A stretch of 6,752 bases of DNA from an uncultured Faecalibacterium sp. (GTDB taxonomy: Bacteria; Bacillota; Clostridia; Oscillospirales; Ruminococcaceae): positions 1 to 6,752 of the forward strand of contig CABQHF010000121.1 in assembly GCA_902463905.1 (NCBI GenBank), given 5' to 3'. The translations under genes were made by a program, and so were the position numbers. Positions 1-5,561 of this stretch are shown here, one piece after another. The notes under the pieces were generated by a model that worked only from the letters and a program-made list of their open reading frames with translations, had not been told where the DNA came from and ran no database searches. Positions within the stretch are counted from its first letter, which is position 1, and every line of letters starts with the position of its first letter.

Positions 1-202
1 CAAAGATCACATCCTCCATCTTGCCCGCCGCACGCAGCTGGCGGGAGCTGGTCTCTCCCAGCACCCAGCGCACCGCGTCCGAAAGGTTCGACTTGCCGGA
101 GCCGTTGGGGCCCACCACGCCGGTGACACCGGCGTCAAAGGTGATCTTTACCTTGTCGGGGAAGCTCTTGAAGCCCTGGATCTCCAGTTCCTTGAATACC
201 AT
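1..202 (-). CDS. smc: Chromosome segregation protein SMC, N-terminal fragment (partial at window edge)
   Basis: Only the first 67 codons are present; the rest lies beyond position 1. The translation begins MVFKELEIQGFKSFPDK and carries the Walker A motif GPNGSGKS at residues 31-38, followed by SDAVRWVLGE (41-50) and KMEDVIF (61-67). This is the typical opening of bacterial SMC, an ATPase of about 1,180 residues. SMC dimerises through a long coiled coil and a hinge and, with ScpA and ScpB, compacts and separates the chromosome. The ATG is 4 bases after the rnc stop codon. Its Shine-Dalgarno sequence AAAGGA (plus-strand 214-219, 11 bases from the ATG) lies inside the last rnc codons, which suggests translational coupling. 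The rnc-smc order is common in Firmicutes. Identity is firm, but nothing can be said about the hinge, coiled coils or Walker B from this fragment. Confidence 0.96.
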   Translation of the reverse strand, partial: MVFKELEIQGFKSFPDKVKITFDAGVTGVVGPNGSGKSNLSDAVRWVLGETSSRQLRAAGKMEDVIF

Positions 203-206
203 CGTT

Positions 207-881
207 TTACTTTTCCTTTATCACGCCCAGCAGCTTCAGGGCCTCTTTGGCGGCATGCTGCTCGGCGGCCTTCTTGCTGCGGCCCTCGCCCCGGGCCACC
301 CGGTCCGAGTTGAAGCGCACGGCCACCACAAAGTGCTTGTCGTGGTCCGGGCCGGACTCGCTCTCCACCACATAGCTCAGCCGCTCTTCGGGGTTCTGCT
401 GCACGATCTCCTGCAGGCGGGTCTTGTAGTCGGCCTCGGCGTGCTTGCCCTCGGTGATGAAGGGCAGGATGAAATTGCGGGCGACCTCCATGCCGCCGTC
501 CAGATACAGGGCAGCGATCACCGCCTCAAAGGCGTCCGATACCACACTGGGGCGGGTGCGGCCGCCGCAGCGCTCTTCGCCGCGGCCCAGCCGCAGGTAC
601 TCGCCCAGATGGATCTCCTGCGCGAACTGGAACAGGGCCCCCTCGCTGACCAGACTGGCGCGGATGCGGGTCAGGTCGCCCTCCGGCCGGTCGGCGTAGG
701 CGTGGAACAGGTAGTCTGCCGAGACGATCTGCAGCACGCTGTCGCCCAGAAACTCCAGCCGCTCGTTGTGCTTCACCGGGGCGCGGCTCTCGTTGGCGTA
801 GCTGGTGTGGGTGAGCGCCGTTTCCAGCAGCTCCGGGTTTTTGAACGTATAACCAATGATTGATTCCAACGGATGGCTCAT
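207..881 (-). CDS. rnc: Ribonuclease III
   Basis: This 224-residue protein has the usual length for bacterial RNase III, the Mg2+-dependent endonuclease that cuts double-stranded RNA in pre-rRNA maturation and mRNA turnover. The signature NERLEFLGDSVL spans residues 39-50. The acidic residues matching E. coli E38, E41, D45, D114 and E117 are all present as E40, E43, D47, D116 and E119. The family's GRGEER segment is at 99-104. A C-terminal double-stranded RNA-binding domain covers about 152-220, with the basic helix SKKAAEQHAAKEAL at 202-215. The catalytic core and RNA-binding domain are therefore complete. The start is set by AAGGGAG, 9 bases before the ATG at 881; another ATG seven bases upstream is in a different frame and too close to the ribosome site. 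The gene follows plsX by 28 bases and precedes smc by 4. RNase III often autoregulates its own mRNA, but I see no clear stem at the 5' end that would show this here. Confidence 0.97.
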   Translation of the reverse strand: MSHPLESIIGYTFKNPELLETALTHTSYANESRAPVKHNERLEFLGDSVLQIVSADYLFHAYADRPEGDLTRIRASLVSEGALFQFAQEIHLGEYLRLGRGEERCGGRTRPSVVSDAFEAVIAALYLDGGMEVARNFILPFITEGKHAEADYKTRLQEIVQQNPEERLSYVVESESGPDHDKHFVVAVRFNSDRVARGEGRSKKAAEQHAAKEALKLLGVIKEK

Positions 882-890
882 ATGTCATTG

Positions 891-897
891 CTCCCTT
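891..897 (-). promoter_or_regulatory. Ribosome binding site of rnc
   Basis: The minus strand reads AAGGGAG here, 9 bases before the ATG at 881. A second ATG begins at 888, only 2 bases from this site and in another frame. The spacing therefore picks 881 as the RNase III start. Confidence 0.75.
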
Positions 898-909
898 GCA
901 TTGTGCTTT

Positions 910-1926
910 TTATTCCTCAGGTTTGTTTGCCGCCGCAAGCTCATCCAGGGCAGACTGCATGGTGCCGCACAGGTCGTTCTCCACGCAGGTCTTGGCCTGC
1001 CGGATGGCGTTCTTGATGCCCTTGGCCTTGGAGGAGCCGTGGGCCTTGATGACCGGCTGCTTGGCTCCCAGGAAGGGGGCTCCGCCGTACTCCTCGCTGT
1101 CCATCTGGTGCTTCAGGTCCGACACGCCGCCCTTGAGCAGCAGGTAGGCGATCTTGCCGCCGAAGTTTGCCAGGAACATCTGCTTGAGCATGCCCAGCAG
1201 CATCTTGGCCACGCCCTCGGTCAGCTTGAGGATCACATTGCCGGTAAAGCCGTCGCACACCACCACGTCCACTTCGCCGTTCGGCACGTCGCGGGGCTCA
1301 ATGTTGCCCACAAAGCGGATGCCCGGGGTGGTCTTGAGCAGCTGGTGGGCCTCCTTGAGCACAGGGGTGCCCTTGCTCTCCTCGGCGCCGTTGTTGGCCA
1401 GTGCCACGCTGGGGTCCCTGCGGCCCTCCACCTTGTTCACATAGCAGCTGCCCATGACGGCAAAGGCGGCCAGCATCTCCGGGCGGCACTCCACGTTGGC
1501 ACCGCAGTCCAGCAGCAGGTAAGCCTTCTTTTTGGCGGGCACCATGGTGGCCAGGGCCGGACGCTTTACCCCCCGGAGGGTGCGCACGATGAGGCTTGCG
1601 CCCACATGCAGTGCACCGGTGCTGCCGGCAGAGACAAAGGCGTCGCCCTTGCCCTCCTTCAGCAGGTTCAGGCCCACCACGATGGAGGAATCCTTTTTGG
1701 TCCGGATGGCCCTGGCAGGCTCGTCGCACATGTCGATGACCTCGGTGCAGTTCACCAGCTCGATGCCGTCCAGCGGGATGTTATTGTCCGCCGCCGTCCT
1801 GCGCACCAGTTCCTCATTGCCCACGCCGAGGATCTGCACGCCGTATTCCTTTACAGCCTGTGCCGTGCCTTCCAGCACGGCCAGAGGGGCGTTGTCGCCG
1901 CCCATCATGTCCACAATGATCTTCAT
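910..1926 (-). CDS. plsX: Phosphate acyltransferase PlsX
   Basis: PlsX converts acyl-ACP and inorganic phosphate to acyl-phosphate. The membrane enzyme PlsY then uses acyl-phosphate to acylate glycerol-3-phosphate, the first committed step of phospholipid synthesis in most Gram-positive bacteria. The 338-residue length is normal for the family. Recognisable family blocks are MKIIVDMMGGDNAP (1-14), AFVSAGSTGAL (96-106), LLLDCGANVECRPE (137-150), FVGNIEPRDVP (205-215), VVCDGFTGNVILK (222-234) and YGGAPFLGAKQPVIKAHGSS (280-299). Small deviations from the commonest forms are MM in the first block, where AM is usual, and a proline in NIEPRD. The ATG at 1926 has an excellent Shine-Dalgarno sequence, AAAGGAG, 7 bases upstream. 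The gene lies 39 bases after trmFO and 28 bases before rnc. In many Firmicutes plsX is followed by fabD, fabG or acpP before rnc; none is present here. There is no signal peptide, and the protein is expected to be a soluble or peripheral membrane enzyme. Confidence 0.97.
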   Translation of the reverse strand: MKIIVDMMGGDNAPLAVLEGTAQAVKEYGVQILGVGNEELVRRTAADNNIPLDGIELVNCTEVIDMCDEPARAIRTKKDSSIVVGLNLLKEGKGDAFVSAGSTGALHVGASLIVRTLRGVKRPALATMVPAKKKAYLLLDCGANVECRPEMLAAFAVMGSCYVNKVEGRRDPSVALANNGAEESKGTPVLKEAHQLLKTTPGIRFVGNIEPRDVPNGEVDVVVCDGFTGNVILKLTEGVAKMLLGMLKQMFLANFGGKIAYLLLKGGVSDLKHQMDSEEYGGAPFLGAKQPVIKAHGSSKAKGIKNAIRQAKTCVENDLCGTMQSALDELAAANKPEE

Positions 1927-1933
1927 AGTTGCG

Positions 1934-1940
1934 CTCCTTT
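1934..1940 (-). promoter_or_regulatory. Ribosome binding site of plsX
   Basis: The minus strand reads AAAGGAG, a near-perfect Shine-Dalgarno sequence, 7 bases before the plsX ATG. It is the strongest ribosome site in the window and indicates independent translation initiation despite the operon context. Confidence 0.8.
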
Positions 1941-1956
1941 CTGTTCCGGGAGATCG

Positions 1957-1974
1957 GCCCTGCGGTTACAGGGC
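1957..1974 (-). other. Intercistronic GC hairpin over the trmFO stop codon
   Basis: The arms at 1957-1962 and 1969-1974 are perfectly complementary (GCCCTG and CAGGGC). They enclose a 6-base loop that contains the trmFO stop codon TAA (1966-1968). No U-run follows on the minus strand, so this is not an intrinsic terminator. It could be an mRNA processing or stability element between trmFO and plsX. A 6-base-pair stem can also arise by chance in GC-rich DNA. Confidence 0.35.
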
Positions 1975-3342
1975 GGTTTCATCCAGCCACTGCTGGAAGC
2001 TGGCAACAGCGCGCTCGGCCTGTGCCATGTAACGCAGGCGCTTGTCGCGGGGACGCTTGTCCTCCGGCAGCGGGGGCAGGATGCCCATGTTCGCGCCCAT
2101 CGGCTGGAAGTTCTTGTTCTCGGTGGTCAGGTACTGCACCAGTGCGCCGCACATGGTGTCCGCCGGCGGGGGCGGCAGCTCCCGGCCTTCCAGCCGGGCA
2201 TAGAGGTTCCGCGCAGCCAGAAGGCCGCAGGCGGCACTTTCCATGTAGCCCTCAAAGCCGGTGATCTGCCCGGCAAAGAACACATTGGGGTGCTCCTTCA
2301 GGCACAGGCCCGCACTCAATACACGAGGTGCATCCAGGAAGGTGTTGCGGTGCATCACACCGTACCGCACGAACTCGGCATGTTCCAGGCCGGGGATCAT
2401 GCTGAACACCCGCTTCTGCTCCCCCCACTTGAGGTTGGTCTGGAAGCCCACGATGTTGTACAGGGTGCGCTCCTTGTTCTCGGCCCGCAGCTGGACGTTG
2501 GCCCAGGGGCGGTGGCCGGTGTTGGGGTCCACCAGGCCCACCGGGCGCAGGGGGCCGAACCGCATGGTGTCGGCACCGCGGGCAGCCATGATCTCGATAG
2601 GCATGCAGCCCTCGTACACGGTCACGGTGTCGGCCTTTTTGCCGTGGGCGTCCGGGTCGGGCCGGGCGCTCTGCTCTGCCCCGGTGTCAAAGTCGTGCAG
2701 CGGGGCACGCTCGGCCGCAGCCAGCGCCGCATGGAACGCCTCATACTCGGCCTTGTTGAAGGGGCAGTTCAGGTAGTCGGCATCTCCGCGGCCATAGCGG
2801 GAGGCGGCAAACACCTTGTTGTAGTCCAGGCTCTCGGCCGTCACGATGGGTGCCACGGCATCGTAGAAGTGCAGCCGCTCGTCGCCGGTCAGGGCACCGA
2901 TCTCGTCCGCCAGTTTCCCGTCGGTCAGGGGGCCGGTGGCCACCAGGATGGGGGCACTTTCGTCAATGTGCTCCACCGGCTGGCGGTGCACGGTGATGTT
3001 GGGGCACTCCTCCACCCGGCGGGTGACCTCTGCGCTGAAGGCGTCCCGGTCCACCGCCAGGGCTCCACCGGCAGCCACACGGGCCACCTCTGCCGCCTGC
3101 AGCAGCTGGCTGCCCATGCGGCGCATCTCTTCCTTGAGCAGGCCGGACGCAGAGTCCAGCCGCTCAGCCTTCAGGCTGTTGGAGCAGATCAGCTCCGCAA
3201 AGCCCTCGCTCTTGTGTGCGGGTGAGAAGTGCATCGGCTTCTGCTCATACAGGTCCACCTGTACGCCCTTACCGGCCAGCCACAGGGCCGCTTCGCAGCC
3301 CGCCAGACCGGCGCCCAGAACAGTTACTTTATAATCGCTCAT
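1966..3342 (-). CDS. trmFO: Methylenetetrahydrofolate-tRNA-(uracil-5-)-methyltransferase TrmFO
   Basis: TrmFO is a cytoplasmic flavoprotein that methylates U54 in the tRNA T-loop to ribothymidine. It takes the carbon from 5,10-methylenetetrahydrofolate and uses reduced FAD. The 458-residue protein opens with the FAD-binding Rossmann motif VTVLGAGLAGCEAAL (6-20). Both cysteines known from the Bacillus enzyme are present: C53 in ELICSNSLKAE (50-60), and C246 in YEGCMPIE (243-250), the counterpart of C226. Other family blocks are RFGPLRPVGL (261-270), FQTNLKWGEQKRVF (300-313) and the C-terminal FAD segment FFAGQITGFEGYMESAACG (355-373). The B. subtilis protein is about 435 residues; most of the difference is a hydrophilic insertion at about 220-240, just before C246. 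I chose the ATG at 3342 because MSDYKVTVLG matches the family N-terminus and AAAGGA lies 12 bases upstream. An upstream in-frame ATG at 3387 would add a basic stretch lying inside topA and is unlikely. The topA-trmFO neighbourhood is widespread in Firmicutes. Confidence 0.97.
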   Translation of the reverse strand: MSDYKVTVLGAGLAGCEAALWLAGKGVQVDLYEQKPMHFSPAHKSEGFAELICSNSLKAERLDSASGLLKEEMRRMGSQLLQAAEVARVAAGGALAVDRDAFSAEVTRRVEECPNITVHRQPVEHIDESAPILVATGPLTDGKLADEIGALTGDERLHFYDAVAPIVTAESLDYNKVFAASRYGRGDADYLNCPFNKAEYEAFHAALAAAERAPLHDFDTGAEQSARPDPDAHGKKADTVTVYEGCMPIEIMAARGADTMRFGPLRPVGLVDPNTGHRPWANVQLRAENKERTLYNIVGFQTNLKWGEQKRVFSMIPGLEHAEFVRYGVMHRNTFLDAPRVLSAGLCLKEHPNVFFAGQITGFEGYMESAACGLLAARNLYARLEGRELPPPPADTMCGALVQYLTTENKNFQPMGANMGILPPLPEDKRPRDKRLRYMAQAERAVASFQQWLDETAL

Positions 3343-3354
3343 GTTGTCGTTTTT

Positions 3355-3360
3355 TCCTTT
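3355..3360 (-). promoter_or_regulatory. Ribosome binding site of trmFO, overlapping the topA stop codon
   Basis: The minus strand reads AAAGGA, 12 bases before the ATG at 3342, and shares its first bases with the topA stop TAA (3361-3359). This supports the 3342 start over the in-frame ATG at 3387, and suggests that ribosomes finishing topA can re-initiate on trmFO. Confidence 0.6.
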
Positions 3361-5443
3361 AATCCTTCTTCGGCACCGGCATCTCAAAGCCGCAGCCCTC
3401 TTTGGCGCAATAGAGCTTGGAGCCCTTGCGGAACAGGGTGGAGCCGCACTTTTCGCACTTGGTGGCCACCGGCATATCCCAGGTCATGAAGTCGCAGTCC
3501 GGGTAGCGCTCGCAGCCGTAGTAGATGCGGCCCTTGGCGCTCTTGCGCTCCAGCATGCGGCCCTTGCCGCACTTGGGGCAGATGCCGCCGGTGTCCTTGA
3601 CCAGACGCTTGGTGCCCCGGCACTCGGGGAAGCCGCTGCAGGCCAGGAACTTGCCGTACTTGCCCACCTTGATGACCATGGGGCGGCCGCACAGGTCGCA
3701 CACCTCGCTGGAAGGCTCGTCCGGCACCTTGACCTTCTTGCCCTCCATGTTCTTTTCTGCCTGTTCCAGGCTGGCTGCAAAGCCCTGATAGAAATCATCC
3801 ACCGTCTTGTGCCAGTCGGCCTTGCCGCTCTCGATCTTATCCAGATTCTTTTCCATCTGGGCGGAGAAGTCCACATCCACGATGTGGGGGAACTGCTCCA
3901 GCATCAGGCCGTCCACGGCGCGGCCCAGCAGGGTCGGCTTGAGCTTTTTCTGGTCACGCTCCACATAGCCGCGGTCGATGATGGTGGTGATGATGGGCGC
4001 ATAGGTGGAGGGGCGGCCGATGCCGTTTTCTTCCAGCGCCTTGATAAGGGTTGCCTCGGTGTACCGGGCAGGGGGCTGGGTGAACTTCTGTTCGCTCTTC
4101 AGCTCCTTAAGCTTCAGCACCTGGCCCTGTTCCAGCGGAGGAAGGTTGGTTTCCTTCTTTTCCTTCTCGTCGGTGGCTTCCTCGTACAGAGCGGTAAAGC
4201 CGTCAAAGGTCACGGTGTAGCCGCTGGCCTTGAAGCGGTAGTCCGCCGCGCTCACGGTGACGGATACGGTGTCCTGCTGGCAGTCTGCCATCTGGCTGGC
4301 CATAAAGCGGCTCCAGATCATGCGGTAGAGCTTGGCGGTGTCGCCGCTGATGCTCTTGTCCACCTCGTCCGGCGTCAGGGACGGCACCGAGGGACGGATG
4401 GCTTCATGGGCGTCCTGCGCAGCGGTGGCGCTCTTGGTTTTCCACACCCGCTTGTAGGGGCAGATATAATTTTCGCCGTAAGCCCCGGCGATATACTCCT
4501 TGGCAGCGGCAACGGCTTCGTCCGAGATGCGCAGGCTGTCGGTACGCATGTAGGTGATCAGACCCATGGTGCCGTGCCCGGCAATGTCCACGCCTTCGTA
4601 CAGGGTCTGGGCAGCCCGCATGGTGCGGGTAGCCGTGAAGCCCAGCCGACGGGAGGCCTCCTGCTGCAGGGTACTGGTGATAAAGGCCGGAGTGGGCTGC
4701 TTGGCGCGCTTGCCCTTTTTCAGCTCTGCCACCACATACTCGGCCCCTTCCAGGCCCTTTTCGATGGCGCGGGCCTCGGCCTCGTTCTTGGGCAGCAGCT
4801 TCTTGCCCTTGCTGTCGGTGGCAAGGCGGGCGGTAAAGCTCTTGTGCCCGGCACCCAGCGTCACGTCCACGTTCCAGTATTCGTCCGGCTTGAAGCTCTC
4901 GATCTCCTTTTCGCGGTCGTCGATGAGGCGCACGGCCACGCTCTGCACGCGGCCTGCGGACAGGCCCCGGCGCACCTTGCGCCACAGGAAGGGGCTGAGC
5001 TTGTAACCCACCAGACGGTCCAGCACACGGCGGGCCTGCTGGGCGTTGAACAGATCTTCGTCGATGGCGCGGGGGTGGGCCATGCCCTCCTTCACGCCCT
5101 TTTTGGTGATCTCGTCAAAGGTGACGCGGTTGGGGGCGTGGGGGTCCAGCCCCAGGATGTTGGCCAGATGCCAGCTGATGGCTTCGCCTTCGCGGTCCGG
5201 GTCGGTCGCCAGCAGAACGCCGTCGGCGTGCTTGGCCTTACTTTTGAGTTCCTTGATGAGCTTTTCCTTGCCTTTGATGCTGATGTACTGGGGCGTATAG
5301 CCGTGCTCCACATCAATGCCCAGCTGGGAAGCCGGCAGGTCCCGGATATGGCCCATGCTGGCGGTGACCTCGTAGTCATCGCCCAGATATTTGCCAATGG
5401 TCTTCGCCTTTGCAGGCGACTCCACGATCACTAGTTTCGCCAT
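3359..5443 (-). CDS. topA: DNA topoisomerase I (type IA), with three zinc-ribbon motifs
   Basis: TopA relaxes negatively supercoiled DNA by cutting one strand through a 5'-phosphotyrosine link and passing the other strand through. The 694-residue length matches B. subtilis TopA (about 690). The Toprim domain starts at the N-terminus with MAKLVIVESPAKAKTI; Glu8 and the acidic cluster DPDREGE at 81-87 are the expected metal-binding residues. The ring-forming catalytic domain includes GLSAGRVQSVA (160-170) and the active-site Tyr298 in ITYMRTDS (296-303). EENGIGRPSTYAPI (471-484) is a further conserved block. Three C-terminal tetracysteine zinc ribbons follow: C582/C585/C602/C608, C622/C625/C644/C650 and C663/C666/C679/C684. 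The protein appears intact, with no missing key residue. The ATG at 5443 is preceded by a GGGAG run 10 bases upstream. It is the first gene after the 118-base gap that holds a promoter candidate, so it probably leads the operon. trmFO follows after 16 bases. Confidence 0.98.
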   Translation of the reverse strand: MAKLVIVESPAKAKTIGKYLGDDYEVTASMGHIRDLPASQLGIDVEHGYTPQYISIKGKEKLIKELKSKAKHADGVLLATDPDREGEAISWHLANILGLDPHAPNRVTFDEITKKGVKEGMAHPRAIDEDLFNAQQARRVLDRLVGYKLSPFLWRKVRRGLSAGRVQSVAVRLIDDREKEIESFKPDEYWNVDVTLGAGHKSFTARLATDSKGKKLLPKNEAEARAIEKGLEGAEYVVAELKKGKRAKQPTPAFITSTLQQEASRRLGFTATRTMRAAQTLYEGVDIAGHGTMGLITYMRTDSLRISDEAVAAAKEYIAGAYGENYICPYKRVWKTKSATAAQDAHEAIRPSVPSLTPDEVDKSISGDTAKLYRMIWSRFMASQMADCQQDTVSVTVSAADYRFKASGYTVTFDGFTALYEEATDEKEKKETNLPPLEQGQVLKLKELKSEQKFTQPPARYTEATLIKALEENGIGRPSTYAPIITTIIDRGYVERDQKKLKPTLLGRAVDGLMLEQFPHIVDVDFSAQMEKNLDKIESGKADWHKTVDDFYQGFAASLEQAEKNMEGKKVKVPDEPSSEVCDLCGRPMVIKVGKYGKFLACSGFPECRGTKRLVKDTGGICPKCGKGRMLERKSAKGRIYYGCERYPDCDFMTWDMPVATKCEKCGSTLFRKGSKLYCAKEGCGFEMPVPKKD

Positions 5444-5477
5444 TCGTGTTTTTCTCCCGTTCTCTTTCTATCAAAAC

Positions 5478-5502
5478 GCACCGCACAGCGTCTGCACGGC
5501 AC
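5478..5502 (-). promoter_or_regulatory. Stem-loop in the topA 5' leader
   Basis: Read as minus-strand RNA, arm GUGCCGUGCA (5502-5493) pairs with UGUGCGGUGC (5487-5478) around the 5-base loop GACGC. This gives 10 base pairs, four of them G-U. Because G-U pairs hold in only one orientation, the stem works far better as minus-strand RNA than as plus-strand RNA. A short U-run (GUUUUG) follows directly, so it resembles a weak attenuator, but the U-run is too short for a confident terminator call. It would lie in the leader of a transcript from the promoter candidate at 5520-5550. Confidence 0.4.
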
Positions 5503-5519
5503 GGATCCTTGTTCTTATG

Positions 5520-5550
5520 ATTGTACCACAGCTGTTGTGTGCTTTGCCAG
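5520..5550 (-). promoter_or_regulatory. Candidate sigma-A type promoter for topA and the downstream operon
   Basis: On the minus strand the -10 hexamer TACAAT (5525-5520, five of six consensus bases) has the extended -10 form TGGTACAAT. Upstream, CTGGCA (5550-5545) matches four of six bases of the -35 consensus, with a 19-base spacer that is longer than ideal. The extended -10 could compensate. Transcription would start near 5513, leaving a leader of roughly 70 bases before the topA ATG. An 8-base palindrome, ACAGCTGT (5528-5535), sits in the spacer and might be an operator or chance. This is the only sizeable gap in the window, which makes a promoter here plausible. Confidence 0.5.
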
Positions 5551-5561
5551 CAAAAATTATA

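Noticed and set aside
21..863. A 280-codon open frame on the plus strand opposite rnc and smc
   Set aside because: It is again a mirror of the rnc frame, ending at the TCA codon of RNase III Ser7. RNase III and SMC motifs on the minus strand account for the region.
856..3225. A 789-codon open frame on the plus strand, antisense to plsX and most of trmFO
   Set aside because: It runs in exact antisense register to both genes, so it is open simply because they lack TTA, CTA and TCA codons. Its translation shows no family motif and is rich in His, Leu, Gly and Ala, as expected of a mirror frame. It has no credible ribosome site.
3343..3387. An N-terminally extended TrmFO starting at the ATG at 3387
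   Set aside because: The added residues are a basic stretch read from the topA 3' end in another frame. The family N-terminus and a ribosome site both support the ATG at 3342.
3341..5434. A 697-codon open frame on the plus strand, antisense to topA
   Set aside because: It is in codon-for-codon antisense register with topA and ends at the CTA codon of TopA Leu4. Codon bias explains it, while the minus strand encodes a fully conserved topoisomerase.
5541..5561. Inverted repeat TTTGC/GCAAA near an A/T-rich run, considered as a dprA terminator
   Set aside because: The loop would be only 2 bases and the stem 5 base pairs. On the minus strand the T-run precedes the repeat rather than following it, so it cannot act as an intrinsic terminator for dprA.
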